The position numbers and the translations under genes were made by a program. 64,000 nucleotides of DNA, from positions 310,001-374,000 of the forward strand of contig NZ_SIHO01000001.1 in NCBI RefSeq assembly GCF_004681125.1. Reading direction: 5' to 3'. This document shows positions 1 through 8,178 of the stretch, piece after piece; position 1 is the stretch's first letter; each line of letters begins with the position of its first letter. Origin of the DNA: Glacieibacterium arshaanense. Lineage in GTDB: Bacteria > Pseudomonadota > Alphaproteobacteria > Sphingomonadales > Sphingomonadaceae. The notes below the pieces were generated by a model. It saw only the letters and a list, made by a program, of their open reading frames with translations, was not told the DNA's origin and did no database searches.

Positions 1-58
1 GGTCGGCGGGTTGCATGGTGCTGCGGGCTGGGACGCGGGGTGCGGATTTCTTGGCCAT
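1..58 (-). CDS. N-terminus of a probable PhoH-family ATPase (runs off the window)
   Basis: An ATG lies 3 nt beyond the miaB stop on the same strand and opens a frame beginning MAKKSAPRVPARS that leaves the window after 19 codons. The basic, Pro/Ser-rich start fits the N-terminus of PhoH-like NTPases, and in sphingomonads miaB is usually followed by phoH and ybeY. The assignment rests on position and start composition only, because no catalytic motif is inside the window. Confidence 0.5.
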   Translation of the reverse strand, partial: MAKKSAPRVPARSTMQPAD

Positions 59-60
59 GC

Positions 61-1398
61 TCAGGCCGCCCGCGCATGGGCAAGTACCACGCCTTCGAGG
101 CTGTTGGGCTGGGCATCGCGCAGTTCGACACGGACGATATCACCGATGACGGCGTCACCCGCCGCGACATGCACCGATTGCAGCCACGGCGACTTGCCGA
201 TCAGCTGGCCGGGACGGCGGCCCTTGCGTTCGAGCAGCACATCCACCTGTTTGCCGACGCTGGCGCGGTTGAACGCCAGTGCCCCCGCGCTTATCGCTTC
301 CTGCAACTCGGCAAGCCGGGCTTCCATGACCGCTTCGGGCACTTGATTCTCCATTGTTGCTGCAGGGGTTCCGGCACGAGGACTGTATTTGAAGCTATAG
401 GCTTGCGCGTAACCGACGCGTTTGACCAGCGCGACGGTGTCGGCGAAGTCCTGGTCGGTTTCGCCAGGGAAGCCGACGATGAAATCGCCCGACAGCGCGA
501 TGTCGGGCCGCACCGCGCGCAGCCGGTCGAGCGTCGCGAGATACGAATCGACGGTGTGTGCGCGGTTCATGGCCTTGAGGATGCGCGTCGAGCCCGACTG
601 CACCGGCAAGTGCAAATACGGCATCAGCTCGGGGACTTCGGCGTGCGCGGCGATCAGCGCATCATCCATGTCGCGCGGGTGCGAGGTCATATAGCGCAGC
701 CGCGCCAGCCCCGGCAGCGCCGCCAGCTCGCGGATCAGCCCCGCCAGCGTGATGGCATTGCCGGTGCCGCCGGTGCCGTGGAAGGCGTTGACGTTCTGGC
801 CGAGCAGCACGATTTCGCGGGCACCCGATGCGACCAGCGACCGCGCTTCGGCAATCAGGTCGGCGACCGGGCGCGAGACTTCGGCGCCGCGCGTGTAGGG
901 CACGACGCAGAAGGTGCAGAATTTGTCGCAGCCTTCCTGCACCGTCAGGAACGCGCTTGGCGGCACGGCGCGGCGGCGCGCGGGCAGGGCATCGAACTTG
1001 GGGTCGAGCGGCATGTCGGTATCGACCGCGGCCTTGCCGCCTTGCGCGGCGGCGAGCAGCGCCGGCAGGCGGTGATAGGCCTGCGGTCCGACGACGACAT
1101 CGACGGTCGGGGCGCGGCGGGCGATTTCGGCGCCTTCGGCCTGCGCGACGCAACCGGCGACGACGATGACCGGCTTTACGCCCGACTTGCGCTTCGAGGC
1201 TTTCAGCCGGCCGATGTCCGAATAGACTTTCTCGGCGGCCTTTTCGCGGATGTGGCAGGTGTTGAGGATGACGACGTCGGCGTCTTCGCTGGTCTTTGCG
1301 GCGACCATGTCGCTGGCTTCGAGCAACTCGCCAATACGTTCGGAATCATAGACGTTCATCTGGCAGCCGAAGGTCTTGACGAAATAGCGTTGGCTCAC
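61..1398 (-). CDS. miaB: tRNA-2-methylthio-N6-dimethylallyladenosine synthase MiaB
   Basis: A radical-SAM methylthiotransferase that converts i6A37 to ms2i6A37 in tRNAs reading UNN codons. The 445-aa length is normal. The N-terminal UPF0004 domain has three Fe-S cysteines (C12 in FGCQMN, C48 in NTCHIRE, C83 in AGCVAQ). The radical-SAM cluster motif is C157/C161/C164 (CDKFCTFC), and a TRAM RNA-binding domain forms the C-terminus. It lies 97 nt downstream of plsC and abuts the probable phoH, so it is probably the third gene of a fur-plsC-miaB transcript. All key residues are present. Confidence 0.97.
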   Translation of the reverse strand: MSQRYFVKTFGCQMNVYDSERIGELLEASDMVAAKTSEDADVVILNTCHIREKAAEKVYSDIGRLKASKRKSGVKPVIVVAGCVAQAEGAEIARRAPTVDVVVGPQAYHRLPALLAAAQGGKAAVDTDMPLDPKFDALPARRRAVPPSAFLTVQEGCDKFCTFCVVPYTRGAEVSRPVADLIAEARSLVASGAREIVLLGQNVNAFHGTGGTGNAITLAGLIRELAALPGLARLRYMTSHPRDMDDALIAAHAEVPELMPYLHLPVQSGSTRILKAMNRAHTVDSYLATLDRLRAVRPDIALSGDFIVGFPGETDQDFADTVALVKRVGYAQAYSFKYSPRAGTPAATMENQVPEAVMEARLAELQEAISAGALAFNRASVGKQVDVLLERKGRRPGQLIGKSPWLQSVHVAAGDAVIGDIVRVELRDAQPNSLEGVVLAHARAA

Positions 1399-1495
1399 AG
1401 GCAGAACGATCTCCGGTCCAGCGCCGCGCAGTTTTGCGGCAACACGACTCCTATACGGGGTAACCGCGGCCGGCGAAAGCGCCGCGCCACGGCCA

Positions 1496-2347
1496 TCATC
1501 GGACAGGTCGCGGCGTGTTGCCGCCGCGCATCAATTGCCGGTAGCTGCTGGCGATGACGGTATGGCAGTGTCGCATCAGCGCCTTGCGGTCGGCGAAATC
1601 AGCAGCGCGCACCGCGGGGTGAAAGACGATCTCGGTGCGGATCGGGCCAAGCCCCATCAGCGTCAGCGCGTGCGGTGCGAGCTCGCTGTCACCGACCCAG
1701 GCGATGTCGGGCAACTGGCCACGCGTAACCGGCATGCCGTTGACGCGGGTATAGGCAATGGTGACCGGCTGGATCAGGAAGTCCGCGGCTTCGGGGCCTT
1801 CGACCACCGCGAACAGCGCCGATTTGAATGGCATGACGCTGACGCCGTCGCTGTTGGTGCCTTCGGGGAACAGGATGACATCGCCGCCATTTGCCAGCCG
1901 CTCGACGATGGCGTTGCGTTGCTCGGCGGTGCGCGACCGGCGCTCGCGTTCGATGTAGACTGTGCGTGCCAGCGTCGCCAGCCAGCCGACCACACCCCAG
2001 CCGGCGACTTCCGATTTGGCGACGAATGCCGCGCGGATCTGGCTGCCGAGCACCGGGATATCGAGGTAGGAGATATGGTTGGCGACGTAGAAGACGCCGC
2101 CCTGGCGTGCCGGTGCGCCATGGATGCCAATACGCAAGCCCAGCGACCGGCACAGCATTTTGTGAAACATCTGCGTCAGTTGCGGCCAGCCACCGGGGCG
2201 CAGTTTGCGTGTCAGCAGTTCGAGCGGTACCAATACGGTAACGGCGGCTCCGGCGCCCAGTGCGGCGCGTGTCCGGCCATAGATTTTGGCGCCAAACCCG
2301 ATCTGCCGTGGCGTCTTCGACGGGTCTGGCGCAGCTGCGTTATTCAG
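1496..2347 (-). CDS. plsC: 1-acyl-sn-glycerol-3-phosphate acyltransferase (PlsC family)
   Basis: Acylates lysophosphatidate to phosphatidate at the inner membrane. The HX4D catalytic motif is NHISYLD, followed by the FPEGT substrate motif about 70 residues later. The first conventional start in frame is TTG at 2233 (245 aa), but it cuts through a hydrophobic stretch ([17 protein letters not shown]) that looks like the family's N-terminal membrane segment. The frame stays open upstream, and a CTG at 2347 overlaps the fur stop as CTGA with GGGA 9 nt before it. I chose that start, which gives 283 aa. If CTG is not used, the protein starts at 2233. Confidence 0.85.
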   Translation of the reverse strand: MNNAAAPDPSKTPRQIGFGAKIYGRTRAALGAGAAVTVLVPLELLTRKLRPGGWPQLTQMFHKMLCRSLGLRIGIHGAPARQGGVFYVANHISYLDIPVLGSQIRAAFVAKSEVAGWGVVGWLATLARTVYIERERRSRTAEQRNAIVERLANGGDVILFPEGTNSDGVSVMPFKSALFAVVEGPEAADFLIQPVTIAYTRVNGMPVTRGQLPDIAWVGDSELAPHALTLMGLGPIRTEIVFHPAVRAADFADRKALMRHCHTVIASSYRQLMRGGNTPRPVR

Positions 2348-2775
2348 CTGGATTTCCCTGACGGCTTGGCCGGGCTGCCGTAAAGTTCCATGCGGTGATC
2401 GACCAGCTTGTAGCCCAGTCGCGCGGCGATCTTGGCCTGCAGTTCTTCGATCTCGGGATCGTGGAACTCGATGACCTGGCCGGTTTCTATGTCGATCAGA
2501 TGGTCGTGGTGCTCATCGGGGACGGTTTCATAGCGCGAACGCCCGTCACGAAAGTCATGGCGTTCGAGGATGCCGGCTTCTTCGAAGAGGCGGATCGTGC
2601 GGTACACGGTGGCGATTGAAATGCGCGAGTCGATCGCCGCCGAGCGCCGGAACAGCTCCTCGACATCGGGGTGATCCTGCGCATCCGACAGCACACGGGC
2701 AATGACGCGGCGCTGGTCGGTGATCCGCAGGCCCTTGGTGGCGCACAGCGCTTCGATATCGATCCTGCCGCTCAT
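2344..2775 (-). CDS. fur: Fur-family metalloregulator
   Basis: A winged-helix repressor sensing Fe2+ or, in many alphaproteobacteria, Mn2+ (Mur). The recognition-helix region is SRISIATVYRTI and the metal-site motif is DEHHDHLI. The C-terminal CxxC zinc pair of some Fur proteins is absent, as is common in alphaproteobacteria. I use the ATG (MSGRIDIEAL, 143 aa). An in-frame GTG two codons upstream (2781) is possible. The stop overlaps the proposed CTG start of plsC, which suggests one transcript. Irr or Zur identity cannot be excluded from sequence alone, but the HHDHLI context favours Fur/Mur. Confidence 0.93.
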   Translation of the reverse strand: MSGRIDIEALCATKGLRITDQRRVIARVLSDAQDHPDVEELFRRSAAIDSRISIATVYRTIRLFEEAGILERHDFRDGRSRYETVPDEHHDHLIDIETGQVIEFHDPEIEELQAKIAARLGYKLVDHRMELYGSPAKPSGKSS

Positions 2776-2873
2776 GTTCACCCCGGTGAAGATTGTCTCG
2801 CCGCCATATTAGAAAGGCGCCGCGACGGCGGCAAGTGATGGTGCAGCGATTGTCGGATACGCAGCACAAACAA

Positions 2874-2907
2874 AAAGGCGGCGGTTGCCCACCCAACCGC
2901 CGCCTTT
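2874..2907 (-). terminator. Rho-independent terminator of mucR
   Basis: A near-perfect hairpin: the 14-nt arm AAAGGCGGCGGTTG pairs with CAACCGCCGCCTTT across a 6-nt loop. On the minus strand TTTTTGTTTG follows the stem. It starts 20 nt past the mucR stop and separates mucR from fur. The plus-strand side is also followed by TTTCTT, so it could act in both directions. Confidence 0.9.
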
Positions 2908-2927
2908 CTTGTGTCGGTGTCTAAAAA

Positions 2928-3344
2928 CTAGCGCTTGCTGGTGCGCTTGGTGCCGAGACCGATTTTCTTGGCGAGCACGCGACGCTGTGCAGCGTAGTTG
3001 GGTGCAACCATCGGATAGTCGGCGGGCAGGTTCCACTTGGCGCGATACGCATCCGGCGTCAGGCCATAGTGCGTCATCAAGTGGCGCTTGAGCATCTTGA
3101 GCTTCTTGCCGTCTTCAAGGCAGATGACATAGTCGGGCTTGATCGACGCGCGGACGCTGACAGCGGGTTCCTGGCGCGCTTCGGGCGCCTTCACGTCTTG
3201 ACCCAGACGCGCGAGCGTCGTGTAAACATGCTCGATGACATGCGGCAAATCGGATACTGCAACCGTGTTGTTTGCAACATGCGAAGACACAATGTCCGCA
3301 GTCAGCGAAAGCAACTCTTGGTGCGATTCTGTACGATCGTTCAT
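2928..3344 (-). CDS. mucR: MucR/Ros-family zinc-finger transcriptional regulator
   Basis: An alphaproteobacterial regulator that binds AT-rich promoter DNA and controls exopolysaccharide, motility and cell-cycle genes. The 138-aa protein carries the Ros/MucR finger (CLEDGKKLKMLKRHL..H) followed by LTPDAYRAKWNLPADYPMVAPNYA, the usual conserved C-terminal half. The ATG at 3344 (MNDRTESHQ) is preceded by GAGGG at good distance; the frame extends 10 codons further upstream without a better start. It has its own terminator and an upstream palindrome at 3393-3410. Confidence 0.93.
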   Translation of the reverse strand: MNDRTESHQELLSLTADIVSSHVANNTVAVSDLPHVIEHVYTTLARLGQDVKAPEARQEPAVSVRASIKPDYVICLEDGKKLKMLKRHLMTHYGLTPDAYRAKWNLPADYPMVAPNYAAQRRVLAKKIGLGTKRTSKR

Positions 3345-3392
3345 TGGATTGACCCTCAATTTTATCGTTCTCAACCATGGGAACGAGCGTCA

Positions 3393-3410
3393 TATGTCGA
3401 TTATGACATA
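3393..3410 (-). promoter_or_regulatory. Palindrome upstream of mucR (possible operator)
   Basis: TATGTC-GATTAT-GACATA is a perfect 6-bp inverted repeat in an AT-rich stretch 49 nt upstream of the mucR start. MucR/Ros proteins bind AT-rich sites and repress their own genes, so autoregulation is plausible. The link is inferred. Confidence 0.45.
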
Positions 3411-3468
3411 AAAATGCAAGAAGAGTCCGGTGACGTTAACTCAAATTTAGGAATATTGCTACTGCTTT

Positions 3469-3939
3469 TCAAATGCCGAACTTGCAGCGCATGGTAATGG
3501 CATCGAAGCGTTCGGTTCCAGCGCCGGAATAATAGTCTTTGCGGCGGCCGATTTCTGTAAAGTCGCACTTGCGGTAAAGCGCCAGTGCCGCCTCATTGCC
3601 GTCGCGCACTTCGAGGAACATCTCTGCGGCACCGCGTTGGCGCGCCTGCTCTGCCGCTGCCTCAAGCAGCGCGCGACCGCAACCGGCACCGCGACAGTCA
3701 TTGGCGACCGCGACAAGTAAAAGTTCGGCCGAGTCGAGAATCAGCCGCGTCAGCGTGAAGCCGGTGACTGTGCCGTCAGCGCCGTGCGCGACCATCGCCC
3801 AAGTGCCGGGGATCGACAGCGAGCCGGTGAGCTGGCTGACCGACCAGGCCTCGCCGAAGCGCGGGTCAAACGCGTCGCGCATCACCGTCATGATGGCCGA
3901 CACATCGGCGCCGGAGGCAAGGCGCACGTCGACGCTCAT
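3469..3939 (-). CDS. rimI: Ribosomal-protein-alanine N-acetyltransferase (RimI, GNAT)
   Basis: A GNAT-fold acetyltransferase predicted to acetylate the N-terminal alanine of ribosomal protein S18. At 156 aa it has the acetyl-CoA loop (NDCRGAGCGRALLEAA) and the typical C-terminal EVRDGNEAALALYRKCDF motif. The ATG at 3939 overlaps the tsaB stop as ATGA, which fixes the start over a longer upstream extension. The tsaB-rimI pair is a standard arrangement. Confidence 0.93.
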   Translation of the reverse strand: MSVDVRLASGADVSAIMTVMRDAFDPRFGEAWSVSQLTGSLSIPGTWAMVAHGADGTVTGFTLTRLILDSAELLLVAVANDCRGAGCGRALLEAAAEQARQRGAAEMFLEVRDGNEAALALYRKCDFTEIGRRKDYYSGAGTERFDAITMRCKFGI

Positions 3940-4556
3940 GACAGCAGCATCGCCGGTGCCACGGCATCGGGGGCGCGGACATAGAGCGGTGTGGGTGTCA
4001 GCGCGCGCGCCGCGGGCGTCAGCAACCGCGCATCGGCGGCACGCGGCCATGCGTCAGACAATATCCGGGCATCGCCGAGCATCGGCGCACCCGGACCGGC
4101 GACGGCGATTCCGGCGCAGGCGCGCGTCGCGTCGGGGGGGCTCAGCGCGACGATGTCGCCAGCGGGTTGGCCGCGCTCGAAGTGCTGGACATAAAGCTGG
4201 CCACGGCCAGCATCGAGCACGACGGCGAGGCGGTCGCAATCGGGCGCATCGGCGAACGCTGCCGCGGCGACGAGGTCGGTGGCGCGCATGCCGTGCACCG
4301 GCACGCCCCAGGCGAGCCCGAGCGCGCGCGCGGCCGCGATGCCGATGCGCAGGCCGGTGAAACTGCCCGGGCCGATATCGACGACGATGGCGTCAGGTAC
4401 ATCAACCCCGGCCCGCGCCATGACATCGGCGACCACCGGAATCACCGACTCGGCATGGCCGCGGCCAATCAGCACATGGTGTTCGGCGACAATCCGGTCG
4501 CCGTCACACAGCGCCACCGACAGCCCCGCCAATGCCGTATCCATGCAAAGCAGCAT
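3936..4556 (-). CDS. tsaB: tRNA threonylcarbamoyladenosine biosynthesis protein TsaB
   Basis: A noncatalytic ASKHA-fold partner of TsaD in forming t6A37 in tRNAs that read ANN codons. The N-terminus (LLCMDTALAGLSVAL) and the GPGSFTGLRIGIAAARALG motif are diagnostic. At 206 aa the length is normal. Its stop overlaps the rimI start by 4 nt, so the two are translationally coupled. Confidence 0.95.
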   Translation of the reverse strand: MLLCMDTALAGLSVALCDGDRIVAEHHVLIGRGHAESVIPVVADVMARAGVDVPDAIVVDIGPGSFTGLRIGIAAARALGLAWGVPVHGMRATDLVAAAAFADAPDCDRLAVVLDAGRGQLYVQHFERGQPAGDIVALSPPDATRACAGIAVAGPGAPMLGDARILSDAWPRAADARLLTPAARALTPTPLYVRAPDAVAPAMLLS

Positions 4557-4574
4557 CAGCGCGGCCGGTCCGGG

Positions 4575-5168
4575 TCAGACGATCTGCGCGGCGTCTTCGA
4601 AGCTCAGGCGCGGCGAGCGACCGAACAGCTTTTCGGTGGTGCCCTTGCCGAGCGTGCAGATGAAGTTGGTTTCGATCGTCGTGCCGGCGAAGAACGCCGC
4701 ATCGACCAGCGGTTTGGCGAACCCCGACATAGGTCCGGTGTCGAAGCCGAGCGCGCGTGCCGCAAGGATCAGATAGGCGCCCTGCAGCGCGCTGTTGCGG
4801 AATGCCGTTTCGCGGCGCAGCTCGTCATTGTGCGCGAACCAGCTGCGCGCATCGGCGTGCGGGAACAGCTCGGGCAGCCGTTCGTGGAAGTTCATTTCCA
4901 TGCCGATGATGACAGTGACTGGCGCGGTCAGCACCTTGTCCTTGTTGTTCGGCCCGACAAATCCCGCCAGCTTTTCGCGGCCCTCGGCCGACTTGACGAA
5001 GACAAAGCGCGCCGGCGAAGCATTCGCCGACGTCGGCCCCATCTTCACCAGGTCATACAGCGCCCGCAGGTCGGCATCGCTGACGGGGGCATCGGACCAG
5101 CTGTTATAGGTGCGGGCTTCGCGAAACAGCTGATCGAGCGCGGCATCGCCGAGCGGGGAACCGGACAT
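4575..5168 (-). CDS. Nitroreductase-family protein, malonic semialdehyde reductase (RutE)-like
   Basis: An FMN-dependent reductase of the HadB/RutE branch. The 197-aa protein has the RTYNSW start region, the [16 protein letters not shown] flavin/substrate segment and the [14 protein letters not shown] motif typical of RutE-like enzymes. RutE reduces malonic semialdehyde in pyrimidine degradation, but no other rut genes are here, so the in vivo substrate is open. It is 19 nt upstream of tsaB on the same strand. Confidence 0.85.
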   Translation of the reverse strand: MSGSPLGDAALDQLFREARTYNSWSDAPVSDADLRALYDLVKMGPTSANASPARFVFVKSAEGREKLAGFVGPNNKDKVLTAPVTVIIGMEMNFHERLPELFPHADARSWFAHNDELRRETAFRNSALQGAYLILAARALGFDTGPMSGFAKPLVDAAFFAGTTIETNFICTLGKGTTEKLFGRSPRLSFEDAAQIV

Positions 5169-5192
5169 GGTAACTCCTGTTATGCTGGGGGG

Positions 5193-5753
5193 TCAGACCG
5201 CGCGAACCTCGGTCACTTCGGGCACATAATATTTGAGCAGCGATTCGATGCCGTTCTTGAGCGTCGCCGTCGATGACGGGCAGCCCGAGCAGGCGCCCTG
5301 CATCTGCAACGACACGACGCCCTTGTCGAAGCCGCGGTAGATGATGTCGCCGCCGTCATTGGCGACTTGCGGGCGGACGCGCGTGTCGATCAGCTCGATG
5401 ATCTGCGCGACGATTTCGGCATCTTCGGGGTCGTCGTTGATGGCGGCCGCCGCCGGCGCCTGCGCAGTGAATAGCGGCGCGTTGCTGCTGAAGTGGTCGA
5501 CAAGGACGCCGAGTACCTGCGGTTTGAGATAGCTCCAGTCGGCGCTGGCTTCGGCCTTGGTCACCGCGATGAAGTCGGTGCCGAACAGCACGCGCGTCAC
5601 ATCGCCGAGTGCAAACAGTGCTGCGGCGAGCGGCGAGCCCTCGTCGGCGGCCTCGGCAGTGGCGAATTCGGCGCTGCCTTCGGCGAGCACGGTGCGGCCG
5701 GCGAGGAACTTCAGCGTGGCCGGATTCGGCGTGCGTTCGGTTTCGATGTACAT
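5193..5753 (-). CDS. NifU/NfuA-type Fe-S cluster carrier protein
   Basis: A Fe-S carrier delivering clusters to apo-proteins in the cytoplasm. The N-terminal NFU domain begins MYIETERTPNPATLKFL and the C-terminal NifU domain carries the cluster CxxC (ACSGCPSS). The start is set at 5753 because family members begin exactly there and GGAG lies 8 nt upstream; an upstream in-frame extension lacks homology. It is 186 aa and lies just upstream of the nitroreductase. Confidence 0.93.
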   Translation of the reverse strand: MYIETERTPNPATLKFLAGRTVLAEGSAEFATAEAADEGSPLAAALFALGDVTRVLFGTDFIAVTKAEASADWSYLKPQVLGVLVDHFSSNAPLFTAQAPAAAAINDDPEDAEIVAQIIELIDTRVRPQVANDGGDIIYRGFDKGVVSLQMQGACSGCPSSTATLKNGIESLLKYYVPEVTEVRAV

Positions 5754-5834
5754 TGGGGGGACTCCATGTCTGGCGTCCATGTGGCGCGTTGGCGTCGCAA
5801 TATCAAGCATTCGCCGCAGCGCCGCGACCCGCGC

Positions 5835-6314
5835 TCAGGTCAGTTCTGCCAGCCGGTCGTCAGATACGCCGCCGGGCACGATCATCACCAGACAGGGCAG
5901 GGTGCCGGCGCGTTCGCCAGCGAAGTAGCTGACCAGCGGGCCAGGGGCTCCCTTGGGCGCGGCGCCGAGCACCAGTGCATGGATCGACGGGTCGGCCGCG
6001 ACGGTGTTCATGACGGCGGCAATAGCCTCACCCTTGGCGATGATGACGCCGGGACGGCTGCCCGTCCATTCGACGACTTCGTCGGCAATCCCCGCGAGCA
6101 ATGTCTGGGCGTTTTCGGCGGCCTCGGCTTCAATCGCCGCCTGCACGCCGCCCCATTGCATGAACTCGGTCGCGGGCATGACGTGGAGCAGGATGACGCG
6201 GCCGCTGACACTGCGCGCGCGCAATGCGGCATAGCGCAACGCGACACGGCTTTCGGGCGTCGCGTCGACGACGACGAGATAGGTTCGTACCGAATCGGCA
6301 GCGGCTGCGTTCAT
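5835..6314 (-). CDS. Universal stress protein (UspA family)
   Basis: A single Usp domain of 159 aa with the beta1 segment TYLVVVDATPESRVALRYA and HVMPATEF. A C-terminal LVLGAAPKGAPGPLVSYF segment resembles the GxxG-9-G ATP loop but is degenerate. Usp proteins act as stress-responsive nucleotide-binding modulators in the cytoplasm. It is a single gene between the NifU gene and the lipoprotein gene, on the same strand. Confidence 0.9.
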   Translation of the reverse strand: MNAAAADSVRTYLVVVDATPESRVALRYAALRARSVSGRVILLHVMPATEFMQWGGVQAAIEAEAAENAQTLLAGIADEVVEWTGSRPGVIIAKGEAIAAVMNTVAADPSIHALVLGAAPKGAPGPLVSYFAGERAGTLPCLVMIVPGGVSDDRLAELT

Positions 6315-6359
6315 CGACGGCAGCCTAAGCCGCGCCGACGCCTGACGGCAAGCGCGGTA

Positions 6360-7034
6360 CTATTTGGCAGGCACCGCAGCAACCGGTGTGGGCGCTACCG
6401 GCGGCCGTGTCGGGTCGAAGGTGACCGTCGTCGTCTGGCCCGATACACCGGGGAAGTCGGTGAACAGCGCGCGTACCAGATTGGGTACGAGGAAGGTCAC
6501 CGCGCTCTGCGTGCTATTGGTCTGGGCGCGGCCTTCGAACAGGCTGGTCTTGTCGGCAGCGCGATCGATGTGGAGTTCGGTCCAGGCGTTCCAGGTGTCG
6601 GTCGAATAGATCTGCGGCGCGGCCCAGCCGCCGCCCCAGCCACCCCAGCCGCCCCAGCCGCCATAGCGGCCCCAGCCGGCGCCTGCGCCCCAGGCGCCGC
6701 AGCCCCAGCCACCGCAGGCCGGGCCCCAGCCCGGCGTACTGTTGATCTGCGTCGGACCCTGCATGACGTTGTAGTCGAACTTGGCGATCAGCGTGGCATT
6801 GGTCGGCGTCGGCGCTTCGACAAAGCCGGCGTCGATCAGTCCGCGGCGGACATAGCCGGCGAAGGTGGCGAATTCGATGCTGCCGACCTTGGCGGGATCA
6901 AGCGGCTCGATGGTGAAGCTCTGGCCGGTCGGCGGCGGCAGGACCTGGAAACGCGCGACTTGCGCGGTGAACGTCGGGGCGCAGGCGCTCACCAAGGTCA
7001 GCGACGCCACGGCAAACAGGATCTTCAAACGCAT
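6360..7034 (-). CDS. DUF4136-type lipoprotein with Gly/Trp-rich insert
   Basis: An exported lipoprotein of 224 aa. It has signal peptide MRLKILFAVASLTLVSAC with lipobox VSAC (Cys18). The following fold resembles DUF4136 (YDYNVMQGP, TDTWNAWTELHIDRA, SLFEGRAQTN). In the middle, around residues 105-140, is a low-complexity Gly/Trp/Ala segment (GGWGGWGGWGGGW). Function is unknown; related proteins are outer-membrane or periplasmic. The insert is the odd part and may be a flexible linker. Confidence 0.85.
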   Translation of the reverse strand: MRLKILFAVASLTLVSACAPTFTAQVARFQVLPPPTGQSFTIEPLDPAKVGSIEFATFAGYVRRGLIDAGFVEAPTPTNATLIAKFDYNVMQGPTQINSTPGWGPACGGWGCGAWGAGAGWGRYGGWGGWGGWGGGWAAPQIYSTDTWNAWTELHIDRAADKTSLFEGRAQTNSTQSAVTFLVPNLVRALFTDFPGVSGQTTTVTFDPTRPPVAPTPVAAVPAK

Positions 7035-7153
7035 TGCCCACTACTCCACGGCCAAACGGCCAAACCCACAAGGAACATCAAATCATGCAAATATAGATAT
7101 GAACTCGTCGTGAATTTGAAACAAGTGGCCGCGCCGTCGCACGTCGCTGCGGT

Positions 7154-8170
7154 TCAGCGCAGGAAGCCGACGGTTTCCTGCACCTGCGCCAGCACCGGCT
7201 CGGCAATCGCATTGGCGCGTTCGCCGCCGTCACGCAGCACCTGGCTGAGATAGGCGGGGTCGGCGCGCAAATGCACGAAGCGGTCGTTGATCGGTGCCAG
7301 CGCGGTGATCATCAGCTCGGCGAGCGCCGGCTTGAACGCGCCGAACCCCTTGCCGGCGTAGTCGGCAAGCACCGCATCGACGCTGCAATCGGCGAGCGCC
7401 GCATACAGCCCGACAAGGTTGCGCGCTTCGGGACGTCCCTCAAGCCCGGCGGCGGTTTCGGGCAGCGGCTCGGGGTCGGTCTTGGCGCGCTTGATCTTGT
7501 TCGCGATGGTGTCGGCATCGTCGGTTAGGTTGATGCGGCTCATGTCCGAAGGATCGGACTTCGACATTTTCGCGGTGCCGTCGCGCAGGCTCATGACTCG
7601 GGCCGGACCGGCAGCATTGTGACCGCCGATGACCGGTTCGGGCAGCGGGAACAGCTCGACACCGAAATCGGTGTTGAACTTTGTTGCGATGTCGCGCGCC
7701 AGTTCAAGGTGCTGTTTCTGGTCGTCGCCGACGGGTACGTGCGTCGCCTTGTAGCCGAGGATATCGGCAGCCTGCAGCACCGGATAGACGAACAGCCCGA
7801 CGCTGGCGCCTTCCTTGTCCTTGCCCGACTTGTCCTTGAACTGCGTCATGCGGTTGAGCCAGCCCATGCGCGCCGTGCAGTTGAGGATCCACGCCAGCTC
7901 GGCATGCATGCGGACGCGGCTCTGGTTGAACAGGATGGCGCGCTTGGGGTCGATGCCGCTCGCCAGCAGGGCTGCGGCCATTTCGAGCGTGTTGGCGCGC
8001 AGCTCGGCGGGCACGTGCGGCATGGTGATCGCGTGCAGGTCGACGATGCAATAGATGCATTCATACTCGTCTTGCATCGTCACCCAGTTGCGGATCGCGC
8101 CGAGATAGTTGCCGAGGTGCAGGTTGCCCGTCGGCTGGATGCCCGAAAACACGCGCTTGGTGATGGTCAT
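7154..8170 (-). CDS. trpS: Tryptophanyl-tRNA synthetase
   Basis: A class I aminoacyl-tRNA synthetase charging tRNA-Trp. The 338-aa protein begins [15 protein letters not shown], has the HIGH-like NLHLGN motif and the KMSKS loop ([10 protein letters not shown]). The frame is open far upstream into murJ, but the ATG at 8170 is the family start and lies 8 nt after the murJ stop. It forms an operon with murJ. Confidence 0.97.
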   Translation of the reverse strand: MTITKRVFSGIQPTGNLHLGNYLGAIRNWVTMQDEYECIYCIVDLHAITMPHVPAELRANTLEMAAALLASGIDPKRAILFNQSRVRMHAELAWILNCTARMGWLNRMTQFKDKSGKDKEGASVGLFVYPVLQAADILGYKATHVPVGDDQKQHLELARDIATKFNTDFGVELFPLPEPVIGGHNAAGPARVMSLRDGTAKMSKSDPSDMSRINLTDDADTIANKIKRAKTDPEPLPETAAGLEGRPEARNLVGLYAALADCSVDAVLADYAGKGFGAFKPALAELMITALAPINDRFVHLRADPAYLSQVLRDGGERANAIAEPVLAQVQETVGFLR

Positions 8171-8178
8171 AACTCTTC

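Noticed and set aside
40-1557. A 505-codon plus-strand frame across miaB
   Set aside because: It is antisense to miaB, a bona fide gene with all catalytic cysteines; high-GC third positions open long shadow frames.
5493-7253. A 586-codon plus-strand frame
   Set aside because: It runs across three recognised minus-strand genes and has Arg/Gly/Ala-rich shadow composition.
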